Positions 11,463 through 22,408 of a stretch of DNA of 64,000 nt are shown piece after piece. The notes beneath the pieces are model-generated. The model saw only the letters and a list, made by a program, of their open reading frames with translations, was not told the origin of the DNA and searched no databases. The stretch covers positions 136,001 through 200,000 of the forward strand of contig CAUYUJ010015838.1 of assembly GCA_963575745.1 (NCBI GenBank), written 5' to 3'. The position numbers and the translations under genes are program-made. The stretch comes from Prorocentrum cordatum (taxonomy: Eukaryota > Sar > Dinophyceae > Prorocentrales > Prorocentraceae). Each line of letters starts with the position of its first letter. Positions within the stretch are counted from its first letter, which is position 1.

Positions 11463-13682
11463 TTATCTGTGGTCGCACCAGGATGTCGAAACCGATGCGA
11501 TCTTCTGCAATGGCGATGTGATTCTGAACTCGCAGACCAAGTTCTTGATCACATATATCTGGGCGCCTGGCTTCCCGAGCGATTCAGCCATACATCCTTA
11601 CCATTCCGTCTTTCAACGGAGTGCCCACCATGCAGAAACACTTTTTCCTGAGAAGTGCCTCGCCCACTCCGCCTCCCCCAGCCTTAGACTGACAATTAAT
11701 GCCCTGAATGATGTATTCCACAGGATGGAAAAAAACGATCTGCCACGTACGGGGATCGCCCAAAGGGATCATCCCGTAAAGTCGCGAGTGAGATCGTACA
11801 GTGACATGCAGCTCATTCCATCAGCCAGTTCGCTGCCAAGAACGGGGGGGGATTTTCCACTAGTTGCACAAAGTCGCTCTTGCTCTTGCAGTAGACCCCT
11901 GCGCTCATCCATCTTGATGCGCCAGCCCTTCGTTGGCTCCTTCCAGAGACCCGTGGTGATCTGGCGTATTACGACTCCCTTGAGGCTATTGATAGTCTGC
12001 TCGAGAGCTGCCTGTTGAGTAGCATTCGCTGCCAATTTGCTCCTCACCAGCTCCCCTTCTGTTATGCGCAGATTTTTGAAATTATCCACAAAGCCCTGTG
12101 CTGTCGTTCGCGGGAAGGAGGGGTCAACATGGCCATGCGCTCCTTTGTTCACAAGCTCGGCCAGCTCCACACCGATCTCCTGCAGACGCGCCTGAACGCC
12201 AGCACGTTCCTGATCGGCATCGCGACTCTCCACGGCACACGCGGAGGTCTTCAGATCCCCGCACGTGAGACCAAATCTCAAGCTCGATATTGTCTCTGAG
12301 GCCCACGCGGCGTCCTCTGCGACGCAAACGCACAGAGCCGTCCGGCAGTTTCCGCTCAGGCTCTGCTTCATCAGCATGGTGAGGGCGCTGTCACGCCAAG
12401 GCACGAACGATCCCGGCGCCGCTGCGGCCCTGCCGCTCGTGCCGGTCTGCCGCAGCGCGGAGATGCAGCGCCCAAGCGAGCTCAGCGACAGGTTTATGTT
12501 CTTGGCCTCCTGCACGCCAAGGCCCTGGACGTTGCTCGCCTTTGTGCGCTCGCTGCCGGCCAGATCCACAAACAGGAAGCGGCTCGTGCGCTCCCGACCG
12601 CCGGCCACCTTCGTCATGGTCAGGGTGACCAGACAGTGGGAGCGGCTCGAGCGTGCATTCAGGGCGTGGCTGCACCCGCTGCGGTTCACCTCAATGACGC
12701 GCAACACATGCAGCAAACTCTCATCGTCGTCCAAAACATTGATTTGCCGACCACGCAGGGTCTGCCTAGCGTATCAAATGGCTGCCCCTCCCCGAACCCC
12801 TCCTCGGGAGCCCGATCCAGAAGATTTGGAAAGGGGGAATTCCGCTGCACTCCGCCGGACCCCCCTCGGAGGGGTCATCTGCTCCAAAACGTACTCATCT
12901 TGAGTCCGACTCGAATCGACTTCTTGCGTTCTCGCTTCCCACGACCGGCCCCAGGCGGCCAGAGAGGCCTTCGGAGGGGGCGCCAGCCTCAACATCTGCT
13001 TGCTGCCTTTCACCTCCACTTCGTGGAGAGCCGGATTCCTCTTGCCGTTGACAACAGGAGGGACCCACTTGCCGTCCGCACTGCGGGCACCGCCGCCAAG
13101 CCTCTGGCCGTTGAAGCTTCCGCCGGCCTTCTTGCTGACCGAGCTGGCTCCTGCGATTGGCACCTTGACCTTGTTGTTCAGGAGGTCGTAGCACTCCTCC
13201 AGGTATATCTCGACCGCCGAGACGAACAGGCTCGTGGTTGCCGCAGGGTCGCCCCGCACAGCTTGCCTGATGTCTCGGAGCGCGCGCGGGCAGAGCCCCA
13301 GGGACGCGCCGTCAGCATCGGCAGACGCTTGGGCCTCATCTGACTTTGAGAAGCAGTCTGGCGGACCAAACAAGGTATATGTCTTCCCGCTGCCAGTTTG
13401 TCCATACGCGAAGATCGTGCAGTTCGTCCCAGAACGCAGGAAAGAGTCGGCCAGACCAGACACCAGGATCTCATACGCTGCAGGCTGCGCGATGTCGGGG
13501 GGAAGCACCGCGGCAAAGGGTCCGTATGAGCTCGCGGTGGCCTTCCCAGTCTGCTGAGCCCCAGCGTCCTCGGCCACACTAACTGTGCGGGCGCTCCCCC
13601 ACAGGTGGCGGTTGACCAATGCATCACGATGCTTCTCGGCATTCGGCCTGACACGCACGAAGGTATCTAGTCCAAACGACAT
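11463..13682 (-). CDS. Kinesin motor protein
   Basis: Exon 1 (13682-12996) starts MSFGLDTFVRVRPN and contains the P-loop GQTGSGKT at residues 94-101 and EIYLEECYDLLNN. Exon 2 (12761-11769) begins TLRGRQINVLDDDESLL and carries switch I NARSSRSH, switch II DLAGSE, the helix VPWRDSALTMLMKQSLSGN and the motor end ETISSLRFG. A likely coiled neck or stalk follows. Removing 12762-12995 joins the frames exactly. The intron has no GT donor, and CAG lies at both boundaries. The joined product to the first stop is 559 residues. A downstream open frame (about 11811-11602; IPLGDPRTWQIVFFHPVEYI) ends at a good donor (ATG|GTAAGG). It may continue through a 43-nt intron to a last exon at 11558-11463. That tail is less certain. 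The protein would be an ATP-driven microtubule motor; its subfamily and cargo cannot be assigned. Confidence 0.88.
12762..12995 (-). other. Kinesin intron, 234 bp, non-canonical ends
   Basis: On the minus strand the intron begins ATGTTGAGG directly after exon CAG and ends CTAGGCAG before exon ACC. A CAG direct repeat therefore flanks the intron. It contains an in-frame TGA, and its translation has no kinesin similarity, while both flanks are conserved motor sequence. Confidence 0.7.
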
Positions 13683-13814
13683 TACAGGGTCCTGCTACTC
13701 TTGCTCCCATACAGTGATCCCGCGCCTCGGCTGCAACACTGCGCACTAGCCATCTTGAACCACACTGGCAACGGACAAACCAATCAATACGGTTCAGTAC
13801 CTCGTGACTAACTA

Positions 13815-13990
13815 CCTTGTACCTGTCTGGATGGGGTGGGCGCAGCTCGACTGTGTTGAAGTCCAGCCCATTCGGCGGCCCATGCGGCAGCGGGATGGCC
13901 TCGGAGGCTGAATGGACCACGAAGGGAACTCCTCCTCGGCCCACCAGAAGCTCCCACAAGAAGCACTCCACCGCATTCCCCCCTTCCCAC
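13815..13990 (-). CDS. Possible exon, unknown protein
   Basis: The minus-strand frame reads VECFLWELLVGRGG, then VPFVVHSASEAIPLPHGPPN and GLDFNTVELRPPHPDR. It has coding-like codon use and ends at a strong donor (GACAG|GTACAAG). A TGA closes the frame upstream, so the exon would start within 13980-13995. It lies 5' of the kinesin start, but its splice phase does not fit the kinesin frame, so it probably belongs to another gene. Family not recognised. Confidence 0.42.
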
Positions 13991-14389
13991 CTCTCTCCTC
14001 CTCATCCCCGCCCGCCCCCAAGAAGCAAGCTCACAGAAACCTCGATTCTCGATCTCCTCCCTCCTCTGGAGCCCTCCCTCCCCCCATCCTCCTGTGAGGG
14101 GGGGTACTGGTGGAGGAGGGGGAAAATCGAGCTGGAATCGACGATACATCGCCGATAGTTCTGCGATCAGGCCCCCATGGCGAATCCGCAGTTTCCTTGG
14201 CAGGGTGGGCTACTGGTATCGGCCCTCGATCGGCCATGAACTGGCGATTGGGGGTCCATGCATCCCCCCCTAAGCCCATCACCCCCATAACGCTGCCCTG
14301 TGGCTCTCGGGTCAGAACTCGGCTGTCCGGTGGCGGTTCGGGACCACGGGGGCACCCCCAGGGACGCTCTCTGCGAGGCGCAGCCGGTG

Positions 14390-14637
14390 CAACGCACCCC
14401 GAGGCTGGAAGACCGCCGAGGACCGACGAAAACACATGATAACCTCAAGCCTCGATGCCGAGAAAGTCGTCCTCCCTAGCGCTGCCCTTGATCCTGGTCC
14501 CCCAAGCCTCCGTGCCTTCCCCTGCAGGGCGCCCCAACGCGCCGCCCAGGGGGCCTTCTGGGGGTCCACGGACCTGCCCAGCTTGAGCGCCTCCTTGACG
14601 ATCTCGAAGTCCCCGACGTCGGCGTTGATCTGGCGCG
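14390..14637 (-). CDS. Possible exon, unknown protein
   Basis: Starting after GCGCCAG at about 14637, the frame reads INADVGDFEIVKEALKLG, then RSVDPQKAPWAARWGALQGK. Codon use is strongly coding-like with G/C at third positions. The exon begins about 20 bp from a family B element (14659-14874), so that element probably lies in the preceding intron. The 3' limit is uncertain because the frame stays open past a likely donor. Function unknown. Confidence 0.45.
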
Positions 14638-14658
14638 GAAGGACGTTCGGGCGCAGGC

Positions 14659-14874
14659 ACGGTCAGACACTTTGGCTCAGCGTGTCGCGGCGGGGGCCCG
14701 GCGAGACGCTGTGCCCTGCAAGAGGATAGCGCGTCGCTCCGCCACACGTGGCGGAAGGCAAGGAACAACTCGGGACGTTGACGCTTGGGGACTGGGAGGT
14801 AGATCGCGTGTCGCGCGCAGGCGTGGTGGGCCAGAACCATCGGCGCGACACGCTAAGCCAACATTCCTGACCGC
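14659..14874. mobile_element. Family B element, copy 1 (TIR, non-autonomous)
   Basis: About 216 bp. The left end CACGGTCAGACACTTTGG continues as CTCAGCGTGTCGC. The right end GCGACACGCTAAGCC runs to CTGACCG, giving imperfect terminal inverted repeats of about 30 bp. Internal landmarks shared with the other copies are GATAGCGCGTCGCTCCGC, GGACGTTGACGCTTGGGG and GCGTGGTGGGCCAGAAC. It has no coding capacity. Confidence 0.8.
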
Positions 14875-15066
14875 AACCTGGATTGCGGATCCGTGGAACT
14901 GGCGCGCGGGCGCCAGACACACGGATCGGAAACGGCACCCCCCGAAGCATGAGGCCACTGCCACCTCGTTTGGCAACGGAGCTCGCCGATCTCGCATGGA
15001 AACGGGACCGGTCGCTAACCCACAGGCCCCTCGAGGCATCGCGCGGGAGCCGCTTCTCTGCATCCC

Positions 15067-15224
15067 CAGGCCCCCGACGTCATGAATTTTTGATACGTCA
15101 CATTTGTTATGATAGCGTCAACCCCCAAAAGTCTCGACCCATTCCCCGCGACTAATTTTTCATCGGAATCCTTTTTCTGACGGTCCCGAGGCCTGGTAGG
15201 GCCCCCCGGAGGCCGAAAATCGCC
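15067..15224. repeat. Family F dispersed repeat, copy 1
   Basis: Landmarks are CCCCCGACGTCATGA, TCTCGACCCATTCCC and CTGACGGTCCCGAGGCCTGG, then GAGGCCGAAAATCG. The same order occurs at 42414-42554, 63452-63540 and 63668-63800. Confidence 0.75.
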
Positions 15225-16060
15225 AAGAATCTCTCGCGTGACTTTTTCATGACTCCAGGAGGTCTGTCGGCGGCGAGCGAGGGGGGGAATTGAGAAGGGG
15301 CGGGCCTTCACAGAAAGGCTCCGAACCCCCACAGCCTTCTGAAGAATTCTCTGAGCCTTCACCCGAAGACACCGAAAACCTCTCAGAAGGCCGAAGCGCT
15401 TCCGAGAAGCCACGCGGCCTTCTGAGAAGGCCTTCTCCTTCTCACTTCCCCCCCACCCTCGCTCGCCGCCGAGTCCTGGGGGTTGGGCTTCGCTTAGTGT
15501 GGGGGGGGAAGGTGCCCTTCTTCTCGGACCCTGAAGGCCCCTTCAAAGGGCCCCTCTTCGGCAGCCCTCGCTGCCCCCCCCGCCCCCCCTTCGTCGGCCC
15601 CCCCCCCACCTTGCGCGAGGCCCACGGGGGGTCTGGGTCACGCGGCCGCCGGAGGCCGTCTGTGGGCCCCGGGGGGCCGCCGATCAGCTCGGCACCGGCG
15701 GGGGAGAGGCCCCGCAGCAGAGTGGGCCGGCGGGCAGGCCGGCGGAGCCCGGGGCGCACGGTGGCCCGGCGCGAGGCTCGTGGGCCGAGCAGGAGGTCGA
15801 CATCAGAGCTGGAGTGCCCCAAGTACGGAAGGAGCGCAGAACTACGTCGACATCTCGCAGGTCTGCTGACACACTTGTCTCTGTCGCAGCCCGCGGTCGG
15901 AGGCAACGGAGGGACTCTACGGGGCCGGACTCGGACTGGGCACAGCAGGGCGAGGGAGGAGCGGGCGCGGGAGAAGAAGACCGCAGGCGGCGGAGCACGC
16001 TCAGAGCATGAAGCTCTTGCGCGCGTCTTCCGGAGCACCCAAAAAGGGCATATTTGTACA
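15225..16060. other. No firm gene; GC-rich, partly CTTCTGAGAAGG-rich sequence
   Basis: AGAAGG/CCTTCT phrases recur at 15310-15440, partly as palindromes. The remainder is C- and G-rich. Long open frames exist on both strands, but none has a recognisable domain. Confidence 0.4.
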
Positions 16061-16064
16061 TCAG

Positions 16065-16212
16065 CTTTCGGAGGTCTCCGCGGATTTGTGGACCGATCGG
16101 CGCCAGGCCCCTCCGCGGCGCGCGGAGCGCGCCAAGGGAAGCGCCGGAAGCGACGCCAGAGGGGCCTGGCGCCCAGCGCCGATCCGAGAAATCTGCGCGG
16201 AGCTGTGAAAGT
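16065..16212. mobile_element. Family A element, copy 1 (fold-back)
   Basis: About 148 bp and able to fold back on itself. The left arm has TTTCGGAGGTCTCCGCGGAT and then GATCGGCGCC. The right arm has GCGCCGATCCGAGAAATC and GCGCGGAGCTGTGAAAG. The loop is GC-rich and copy-specific. There is no ORF of its own. Confidence 0.82.
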
Positions 16213-16430
16213 TTGTGTTTAATACCTCGTTGTTGTGTTCGAGGGGGGGAGGGGGAGGGGGAGGGGGTTGAGGAGGGCGGCTGGGGCTGCTCTCTCCCAC
16301 TGTTGTTCCCCCCCACACGCCGCTGCCTCGGCTGCTATCCCCTCTCTGGGGCAGGCTGCGCATTGCTGAGGCCTCCGCGTCTACGTAAGATACGACGGGA
16401 ATGGTGTCATGACTGGGGATCCCAAAACAG

Positions 16431-16530
16431 TGCGGTGACAGGCTGCGCGGTGACCTCGAAATCCCCTCATCGCACGGTCTGTCGCCGCAAGGCCCCAACT
16501 GCCCGAGACATCCTCGGATAACAGCCCAAA
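16431..16530. repeat. Repeat I, copy 1
   Basis: GCGGTGACCTCGAAATCCCC, CATCGCACGGT and CAACTGCCCGAGACATCCTCGG match, in order, a segment at 57908-58015. Two copies only, so the family is weakly defined. Confidence 0.55.
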
Positions 16531-16739
16531 GCCCAAATCTGCGCGGTCACACCGAATCCCCCACACACACACACACACCACACGATGTGGTCACTGCACC
16601 GATTGGTGGCCGCGATGGTGTTAGGCTGTGACTGGCTCAATGTGCGCTCCACGAGCTCAGGGATAACCCTCCAGGGGCCCTCGCCACTGGAACTATGGAG
16701 CAACAGGGAATTTGGGAAAAAACTGGGAACGCATCATCA

Positions 16740-16952
16740 CCCTTACCATCCTCCTCCTCCTCCTCCTCCTTCTCCTCCTCCTCCTCCTCCTCATCATCAT
16801 CACCGTCATCATAATCATCAACACCAGCATCATCATCATCAGCATCAGCATCAGCATCAACATCAGCATCAGCATCATCATCATCATCATCACCATCACC
16901 ATCATTCTCGCAATCAATAATCATCATCCTCATCAGCATCAACATGATCACG

Positions 16953-17044
<92 letters not shown>

Positions 17045-17345
17045 TACCACCACCATCATCATTATCATGAGCATCATCAGCAGCATCATCAGCATCAGCA
17101 TCAGCATCAGCAGCAGCAGCATCATCATCATCATCACCAGCATCATCAGTATCATCATCATCACCATTATCTCCAGCATCAACATCATCAGCATCAACAT
17201 CATCCTCCTCATCATCAGCATCATCAGTATCATCATCAGCAGCATCAGCATCATCATCATCATCATCATCAGCAGCAGTAGCAGCAGCACCAGCAGCATC
17301 GTCATCGTCGTCGTCGTCGTCGTCATCTCCATCTCCATCTTCATC
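16740..17345. repeat. CAT/ATC triplet microsatellite, about 600 bp
   Basis: It starts as CTC triplets, then becomes ATC/CAT with CAG interruptions, and is pure ATC at about 16955-17040. It reads as poly-His, poly-Ile, poly-Asp or poly-Met in open frames on both strands. Confidence 0.93.
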
Positions 17346-17596
17346 TGCATCTTGGCCTCCTACGCGTCCGAGGACAAAGGGGGAGCGATCCCCAGCGCCT
17401 GGGGTTTCTCCCCCCCCCACCTCCGCGCGGCGCACGAGGGGAGGCCCCCCAGCCTCCAGCAGGGGAGCCGGGGAGCACTCCCAGGGTGAAGCATTCTTGA
17501 GGCACGCCCCCGGGCCCTGGCGTGCCTGGCGTGCATGCCCGCCGTGGTCGGCGTGGTCGCCTGGGAGCGGCCAGGCCGGGCCTCCGGGGCAGAGCC

Positions 17597-17825
17597 GAAC
17601 TTGAGCAGGGACCGACCGTCCCAGCATTCCTGTAGTCCTGCCACGAAATGTTCTTAGAACCCCAAAATGGTCTAAGAAGAAAAGCAATGTTCTTAGAACA
17701 TAATCCCGATGTGTTTAAACAAGACAGACTCCGCCAGAAATGTACTCAGAACATGTCGTAGAAACCACAAAAGGTTCTTAGAACACTGTTTGGTAGGGCT
17801 ATCTATACGCGAGCCAAGACGCTTC
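17597..17825. repeat. Family D dispersed repeat, copy 1
   Basis: It starts GAACTTGAGCAGGGACCGAC. It shares CCACGAAAT, AAAGGTTCTTAGAAC and a terminal ACGCTTCGCC with a copy at 22183-22408. The copies are diverged, with indels. Several TTCTTAGAAC palindromes lie inside. Confidence 0.7.
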
Positions 17826-17879
17826 GCCAAAGCTTAACGAACGAGCTCCACTGGGGGCCCGCAGGGACCGGCCGACAGA

Positions 17880-18070
17880 CGAGCCCTCCTCGTCCTCCTC
17901 CTCCTCCTCCGCCTCCTCCTCCTCCTCGTCCCCCTCCTCCTCCTCTTCCTCCTCCTCCTCCGCCTCCTCCTCATCATGGCTCCTCCTCATCGATCCTCCT
18001 CCTCGATCCTCCTCCTCGATCCTCCTCCTCCTCCTCCTCCTCCTCCTCCTCCTCCTCCTCCTCCTCCTCT
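17880..18070. repeat. CTC triplet microsatellite
   Basis: Nearly pure CTC/TCC with a few GAT interruptions (CGATCCTCCTCCT). It borders the possible exon at 18068-18165. Confidence 0.9.
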
Positions 18071-18165
18071 GGGGGATGCACCTTCGACGTCGGCGGCGCT
18101 CAGAAGGGCGACGTCGGAGGCCCCGAGGAGTTCGGGCCCCTCTTGGGACCCAGCCTCCTCTGGCC
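18068..18165 (-). CDS. Possible small exon, unknown protein
   Basis: After CGGCCAG the minus strand reads EEAGSQEGPELLGASDVALL, then SAADVEGASP, and runs into the GGA triplet tract. Codons look coding and a family E element lies about 85 bp upstream. Too short to assign to a family. A second minus-strand frame is also open here. Confidence 0.33.
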
Positions 18166-18249
18166 GAGATCGGCGCCCACCCCTCCCCGGCGACGCAGAC
18201 CACGGCATGCCCGATGGGGTGGAGACCGACCGATGCCTCGGCCAGCGCC

Positions 18250-18430
18250 CACGTGAGCGACGAACCGAGACGGGTCATACACGAGGTGATGTGGCGACCC
18301 TGCGCGGTGGTCTACGCGGGCCGCCAGCGCGGCACCATTGGAGACGAGGGCGCTTGCGTGCGACCATACGCCGGCAGCTTACGCGCCCATGTCGGCGCAG
18401 TCGACCCCGTGTTCTCTTGTCGCTCAGGTG
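18250..18430. mobile_element. Family E element, copy 1 (TIR)
   Basis: About 181 bp. The left end is CACGTGAGCGACGAACCGAG and the right end is GTTCTCTTGTCGCTCAGGTG, an imperfect terminal inverted repeat of about 27 bp. Internal landmarks are TACGCGGGCCGCCAGCG, GGAGACGAGGGCGC and GGCAGCTTACGCGC. No coding capacity. Confidence 0.78.
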
Positions 18431-18626
18431 GTGGAGTGCCCTCGGGCCTTTCGGTCCTCACTGGTCCACAGCGAGGGGGCACTGGAATCCCTGATTCAAG
18501 ATCATTCGAAAAGGCTCAGGGAGGGGGGGGTCTCGAGGGGTCACGGAACCCTCGCTCGGGGGCGGCACCAGCGCCTCCCTGCCGCCTCTGGGTCTTGTCG
18601 CGAGGGCTGTTCCGACAGGCGGTCAG

Positions 18627-18810
18627 CACATGCTGAGCGACGAAGGAAGCAGGGTCTTACGCACGAGGGCACGCCGAGCTCGCGCGAAAGTTTACCCAGG
18701 CCGCTAGCGCGGCACACCGCGTGCACACGAGGGCGCGCACGCGCGACCGCACGCGGGAAACTTCTGAGCGAATGCCCGCGCAGTCGACCCTATTTGCGTT
18801 TCGTCCCGAA
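18627..18810. mobile_element. Family E element, copy 2
   Basis: It starts CACATGCTGAGCGACGAAGG and contains GAGGGCGCGCACGCGCGACC and GAATGCCCGCGCAGTCGACC. The right end is diverged (TTTGCGTTTCGTCCC). It lies about 200 bp from copy 1 in the same orientation. Confidence 0.65.
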
Positions 18811-20170
18811 GTTGGGAATCCCAGCCTCCAACGTGCCGCAAGATGGCCCAAGAGTCGTCTTGCGGACACGTCCGGGAGTCTCTTGGGCCGTGTTGCCCCT
18901 CAGTGGAGCCGTAGGAGGACCCCACGAGCCACGAGAGCCTCTAGTGGCCCCCAAGTCCCCCCCGACAAGCCCCAGAGAGGCCAAGATTCCAAGAAATCAC
19001 CGTATCCCAACCGTGTCCCTCGAGAAAGCGTTCTTTCTCGCTTTCAATCGCTCCCGGTGAGCATAGATCCCCCAAGCCAGGCACGGTGGCGATATGGAGC
19101 GAGCTCTGATGGATTTGCCGCCTCTTGTAGATTATTCGCAGGGGCTTGTGGCATGTCGACATAAAACTGAGTTGGGCCCTTCCAGAAAGTGTCACTGGTC
19201 TTCGGCCGGCCCTCTTGAATATTGTATCGAAAACACTTTGTGGGCTTTTCTGTCCAAAATGGCTCCACGCGAGCCTGCAAAATTGCCCTGGTCGACATCA
19301 ACTCCACCCAACATGGCCCAAGTGGCCTTGAACGTGGCTCAAGAGGGCTCCAAGAGGGCCGGATCTATCAACAAGATGGCCCAATATTTCCGAAAGACGG
19401 CCTAAAAAACTCCACCGGACCCCAGGAGGGCCTCAAGAGGCAGACGAGATTGCTTGATCTAGTAAGGCCCTCAATACGGCCTCCGAAGGCGCCAGCCAAC
19501 CGAAGAGGTTTTTTATACGGCTCCAAAGAGCTCAAAGATGGCCCAAGAAGGTCCCAGGAGGCTACCCCAAAGGCCCAAAAGGCTCGCAAGGAATCCCAAG
19601 ACAGCCCCAAACGGCCCCAGATGGCCCCTGCCTAGTGCCCCCCAGAGTGGTTCCCCCAACGGCTTGGGGACCGCGCAGCGCACTACAGTCAGCACGTAGG
19701 GTGAGAATGCGCGGATAAGATGCAAGAACTTCACTCGGCGTGTCACGACACAAGCGTCTCTAAAAGACAGCGGGGGGGACGGTCATGCACTGCATGCGTC
19801 TTCGATCCGCCGCAACCTCTCGCCTCATCGAAGGGGTGCCTGGCGGGCCGAGTTCTAAGTAAAGTGCCACGGGGTCCTGCCGAAAACTTCCCACTGGCCC
19901 CTCACCCCCCGTAGGGACTGCGCCAATTGCGGACATCAACCACAAGGCGAACAAAACCCTCGCAAGCCGCATCAAGTCCAGCGCAAGACGCCAACAAAGG
20001 CGGGCCCAATCTGGCCCCAAATGCCGCAAGCCGGCCTCCGAGATGGCCAGGCCGGCCCCCAACGGCCACCAAGACGGGTACGGAAAGGGGCCGCCGACGT
20101 GTCGTCTACCTGCGATGCCCACGCGCGCGGCTCTTGGCAAAGCTTTCGCGCGCGCACACGCGCTGCTAAT
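18811..20170. other. No firm gene; degenerate minisatellite fragments
   Basis: Short pieces of the CCAAGAGG/GGCCTC minisatellite recur at 18840-18990 and 19310-19630. Fragments resembling 8170-8250 (CCAGGCACGGTGGCG, CGCAGGGG) appear at about 19077 and 19780-19850. Nothing recognisably coding. Confidence 0.45.
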
Positions 20171-20370
20171 GCTTGGCCCCTTGCACGCGCGCGCGCGGCA
20201 GCAGCGCCAGTCCTTCACCACCTGCGTGAGCACGTCCATGACTCCGCTTGAAGCCTTCTCCTTGAACGCCTCGTTGTCCTGGGCAGGCAGGCCGCGGGGA
20301 CAGTGTATGAGCGACCGAACACTGCTCCCGGACCTCCAGTGCGCCGATCTTTGTCTCCAATGAGCGGGCC
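20170..20370 (-). CDS. Possible two-exon fragment, coiled-coil-like
   Basis: Exon a (to 20322) reads [11 protein letters not shown]. Exon b (20278 to about 20172) reads [20 protein letters not shown], then [12 protein letters not shown]. The pieces are separated by a 43-nt non-GT intron (20279-20321) with CAG before it and CAG at its end. The joined sequence is charged and heptad-like. Codon use is coding-like and a polypyrimidine-like stretch precedes the acceptor. Family unknown. Confidence 0.42.
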
Positions 20371-20459
20371 CCAGAGCCGCCTCGTCCCAGATCATGTCTG
20401 ACGGCACCGGGACCTGAAGACGGCACTCCCGAGGCTGAAAGAAGTGAGAAACAACACCG

Positions 20460-20850
20460 TACATACATACATATAGACATAGATAGATCGATATATATAT
20501 ATATATATCTATATATATGTATATATAGATGGATATATATATATACACATATATAAGTAGATATATATATATATAGATACAGAAATATAGATATATAGAT
20601 AGATAGATAGATATATAGATAGATAGATAGATATACAGAAATATAGATATATAGATAGATAGATAGATAGATATATACATGTATATAGTCTTATATATAT
20701 ATATATATATATATCGATCGGTATATAGATATATAGATATAGATTTATATACAGATCTATAGAGAGATATAGATATATAAATATGTATGTATATATACAG
20801 ATAGATAGATATATAGATAGATTGGTAGATCTATATATCGTAGTTGTACA
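20460..20850. repeat. TATA/TAGA microsatellite
   Basis: Mixed (TA)n and (ATAG)n repeats, an AT-rich island of about 390 bp in otherwise GC-rich DNA. Ile/Tyr/Ser-rich ORFs over it are artefacts. Confidence 0.93.
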
Positions 20851-21109
20851 CAGACTTGTGTTCCAGATCAAAGATTAACATAATGTGAGCATATGATTAA
20901 AAAAGTACCCCCCCCCCCCTCCCCCGGGGGGCCCTATCCGTGAAGAGTTGGGCGTACTACTAGAATCTGGGGGCCGAAACTGATTTTTTAATCGTCCCCC
21001 CCCCAGCAACTTTAATCGTCCCCCCCTTTCCCCCTGAAGATTCTCGATTTTTCCAAGGAGGAGGAAGGGAGGAAGAAGGGAGGAGGGACGGAGGAGGGAG
21101 GAGGGAGGG

Positions 21110-21720
<611 letters not shown>

Positions 21721-22182
21721 CCCCCCCCGCTCCGAATTGCCTGCCCTCGCCCCCCCCCTGGCCCTCCAGACGGCCGGGGGGGCAACCATAATTGTCCCCC
21801 GGAGAACTTTACTTGTTCGCCCTGGGGGGGCCCTCCGTGGGCGGCGCCCCCTCCCCCCCTTATGTGGGCCCAACCAGGCCGGCGAAACTATTTTTTTAAA
21901 CGTCCGCCCTCAAATGTTTTTTAATCATATGCCTTCATTATTGCCAGAGCAGATTGGGGCGGAGGATCGCGCAGCACCGCCGATGTACCGCCGATGTGCC
22001 AGCGAAGACGGGATTCAGAAACTCGAAGCCCAGATAGCGCCGCATCGCGGACGCATCGGCGTTTCATGGGCGATCCTCAGGCCCCACGTGGTTCGTCTGA
22101 CAGAAACGGGTCCTGAGGGCGTCGGATCCTGGACGCCGGGGCCTGGCCCAGGGAACAGCTGTTCATCCTGAATCGCTTAGTT

Positions 22183-22408
22183 GACTTGAGCAGGGACCGA
22201 CCGTCCCGGCATCCCCATAGGCCTACCACGAAATCTTCTCACAATCACACCATGCAAGCAATGAACACAATGTTCCCAGCACTCCAGGCCGATGCATTAA
22301 ACCGAGACGGTCTTAACCAACCGTGTTTCTGGAACCCTCCGTGCAAACCGCGAAAGGTTCTCAGAACCTTCTCTGGTGAGCCCATGGGCAGACCAGGACG
22401 CCTCGCCA
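22183..22408. repeat. Family D dispersed repeat, copy 2
   Basis: It starts GACTTGAGCAGGGACCGACC and includes CCACGAAATC, AAAGGTTCTCAGAACC and ACGCCTCGCC, collinear with 17597-17825. It directly adjoins the coding-like segment at 22409-22600, so it probably lies in that gene's intron. Confidence 0.7.

Noticed and set aside
13624-13815. Extension of the 13.8-kb exon candidate into the kinesin start
   Set aside because: Splicing at the GACAG|GTACAAG donor to the acceptor before the kinesin ATG meets a stop codon in the resulting phase.
16637-17687. Poly-His, poly-Ile, poly-Asp and poly-Met ORFs
   Set aside because: Produced in every frame by the CAT/ATC microsatellite.
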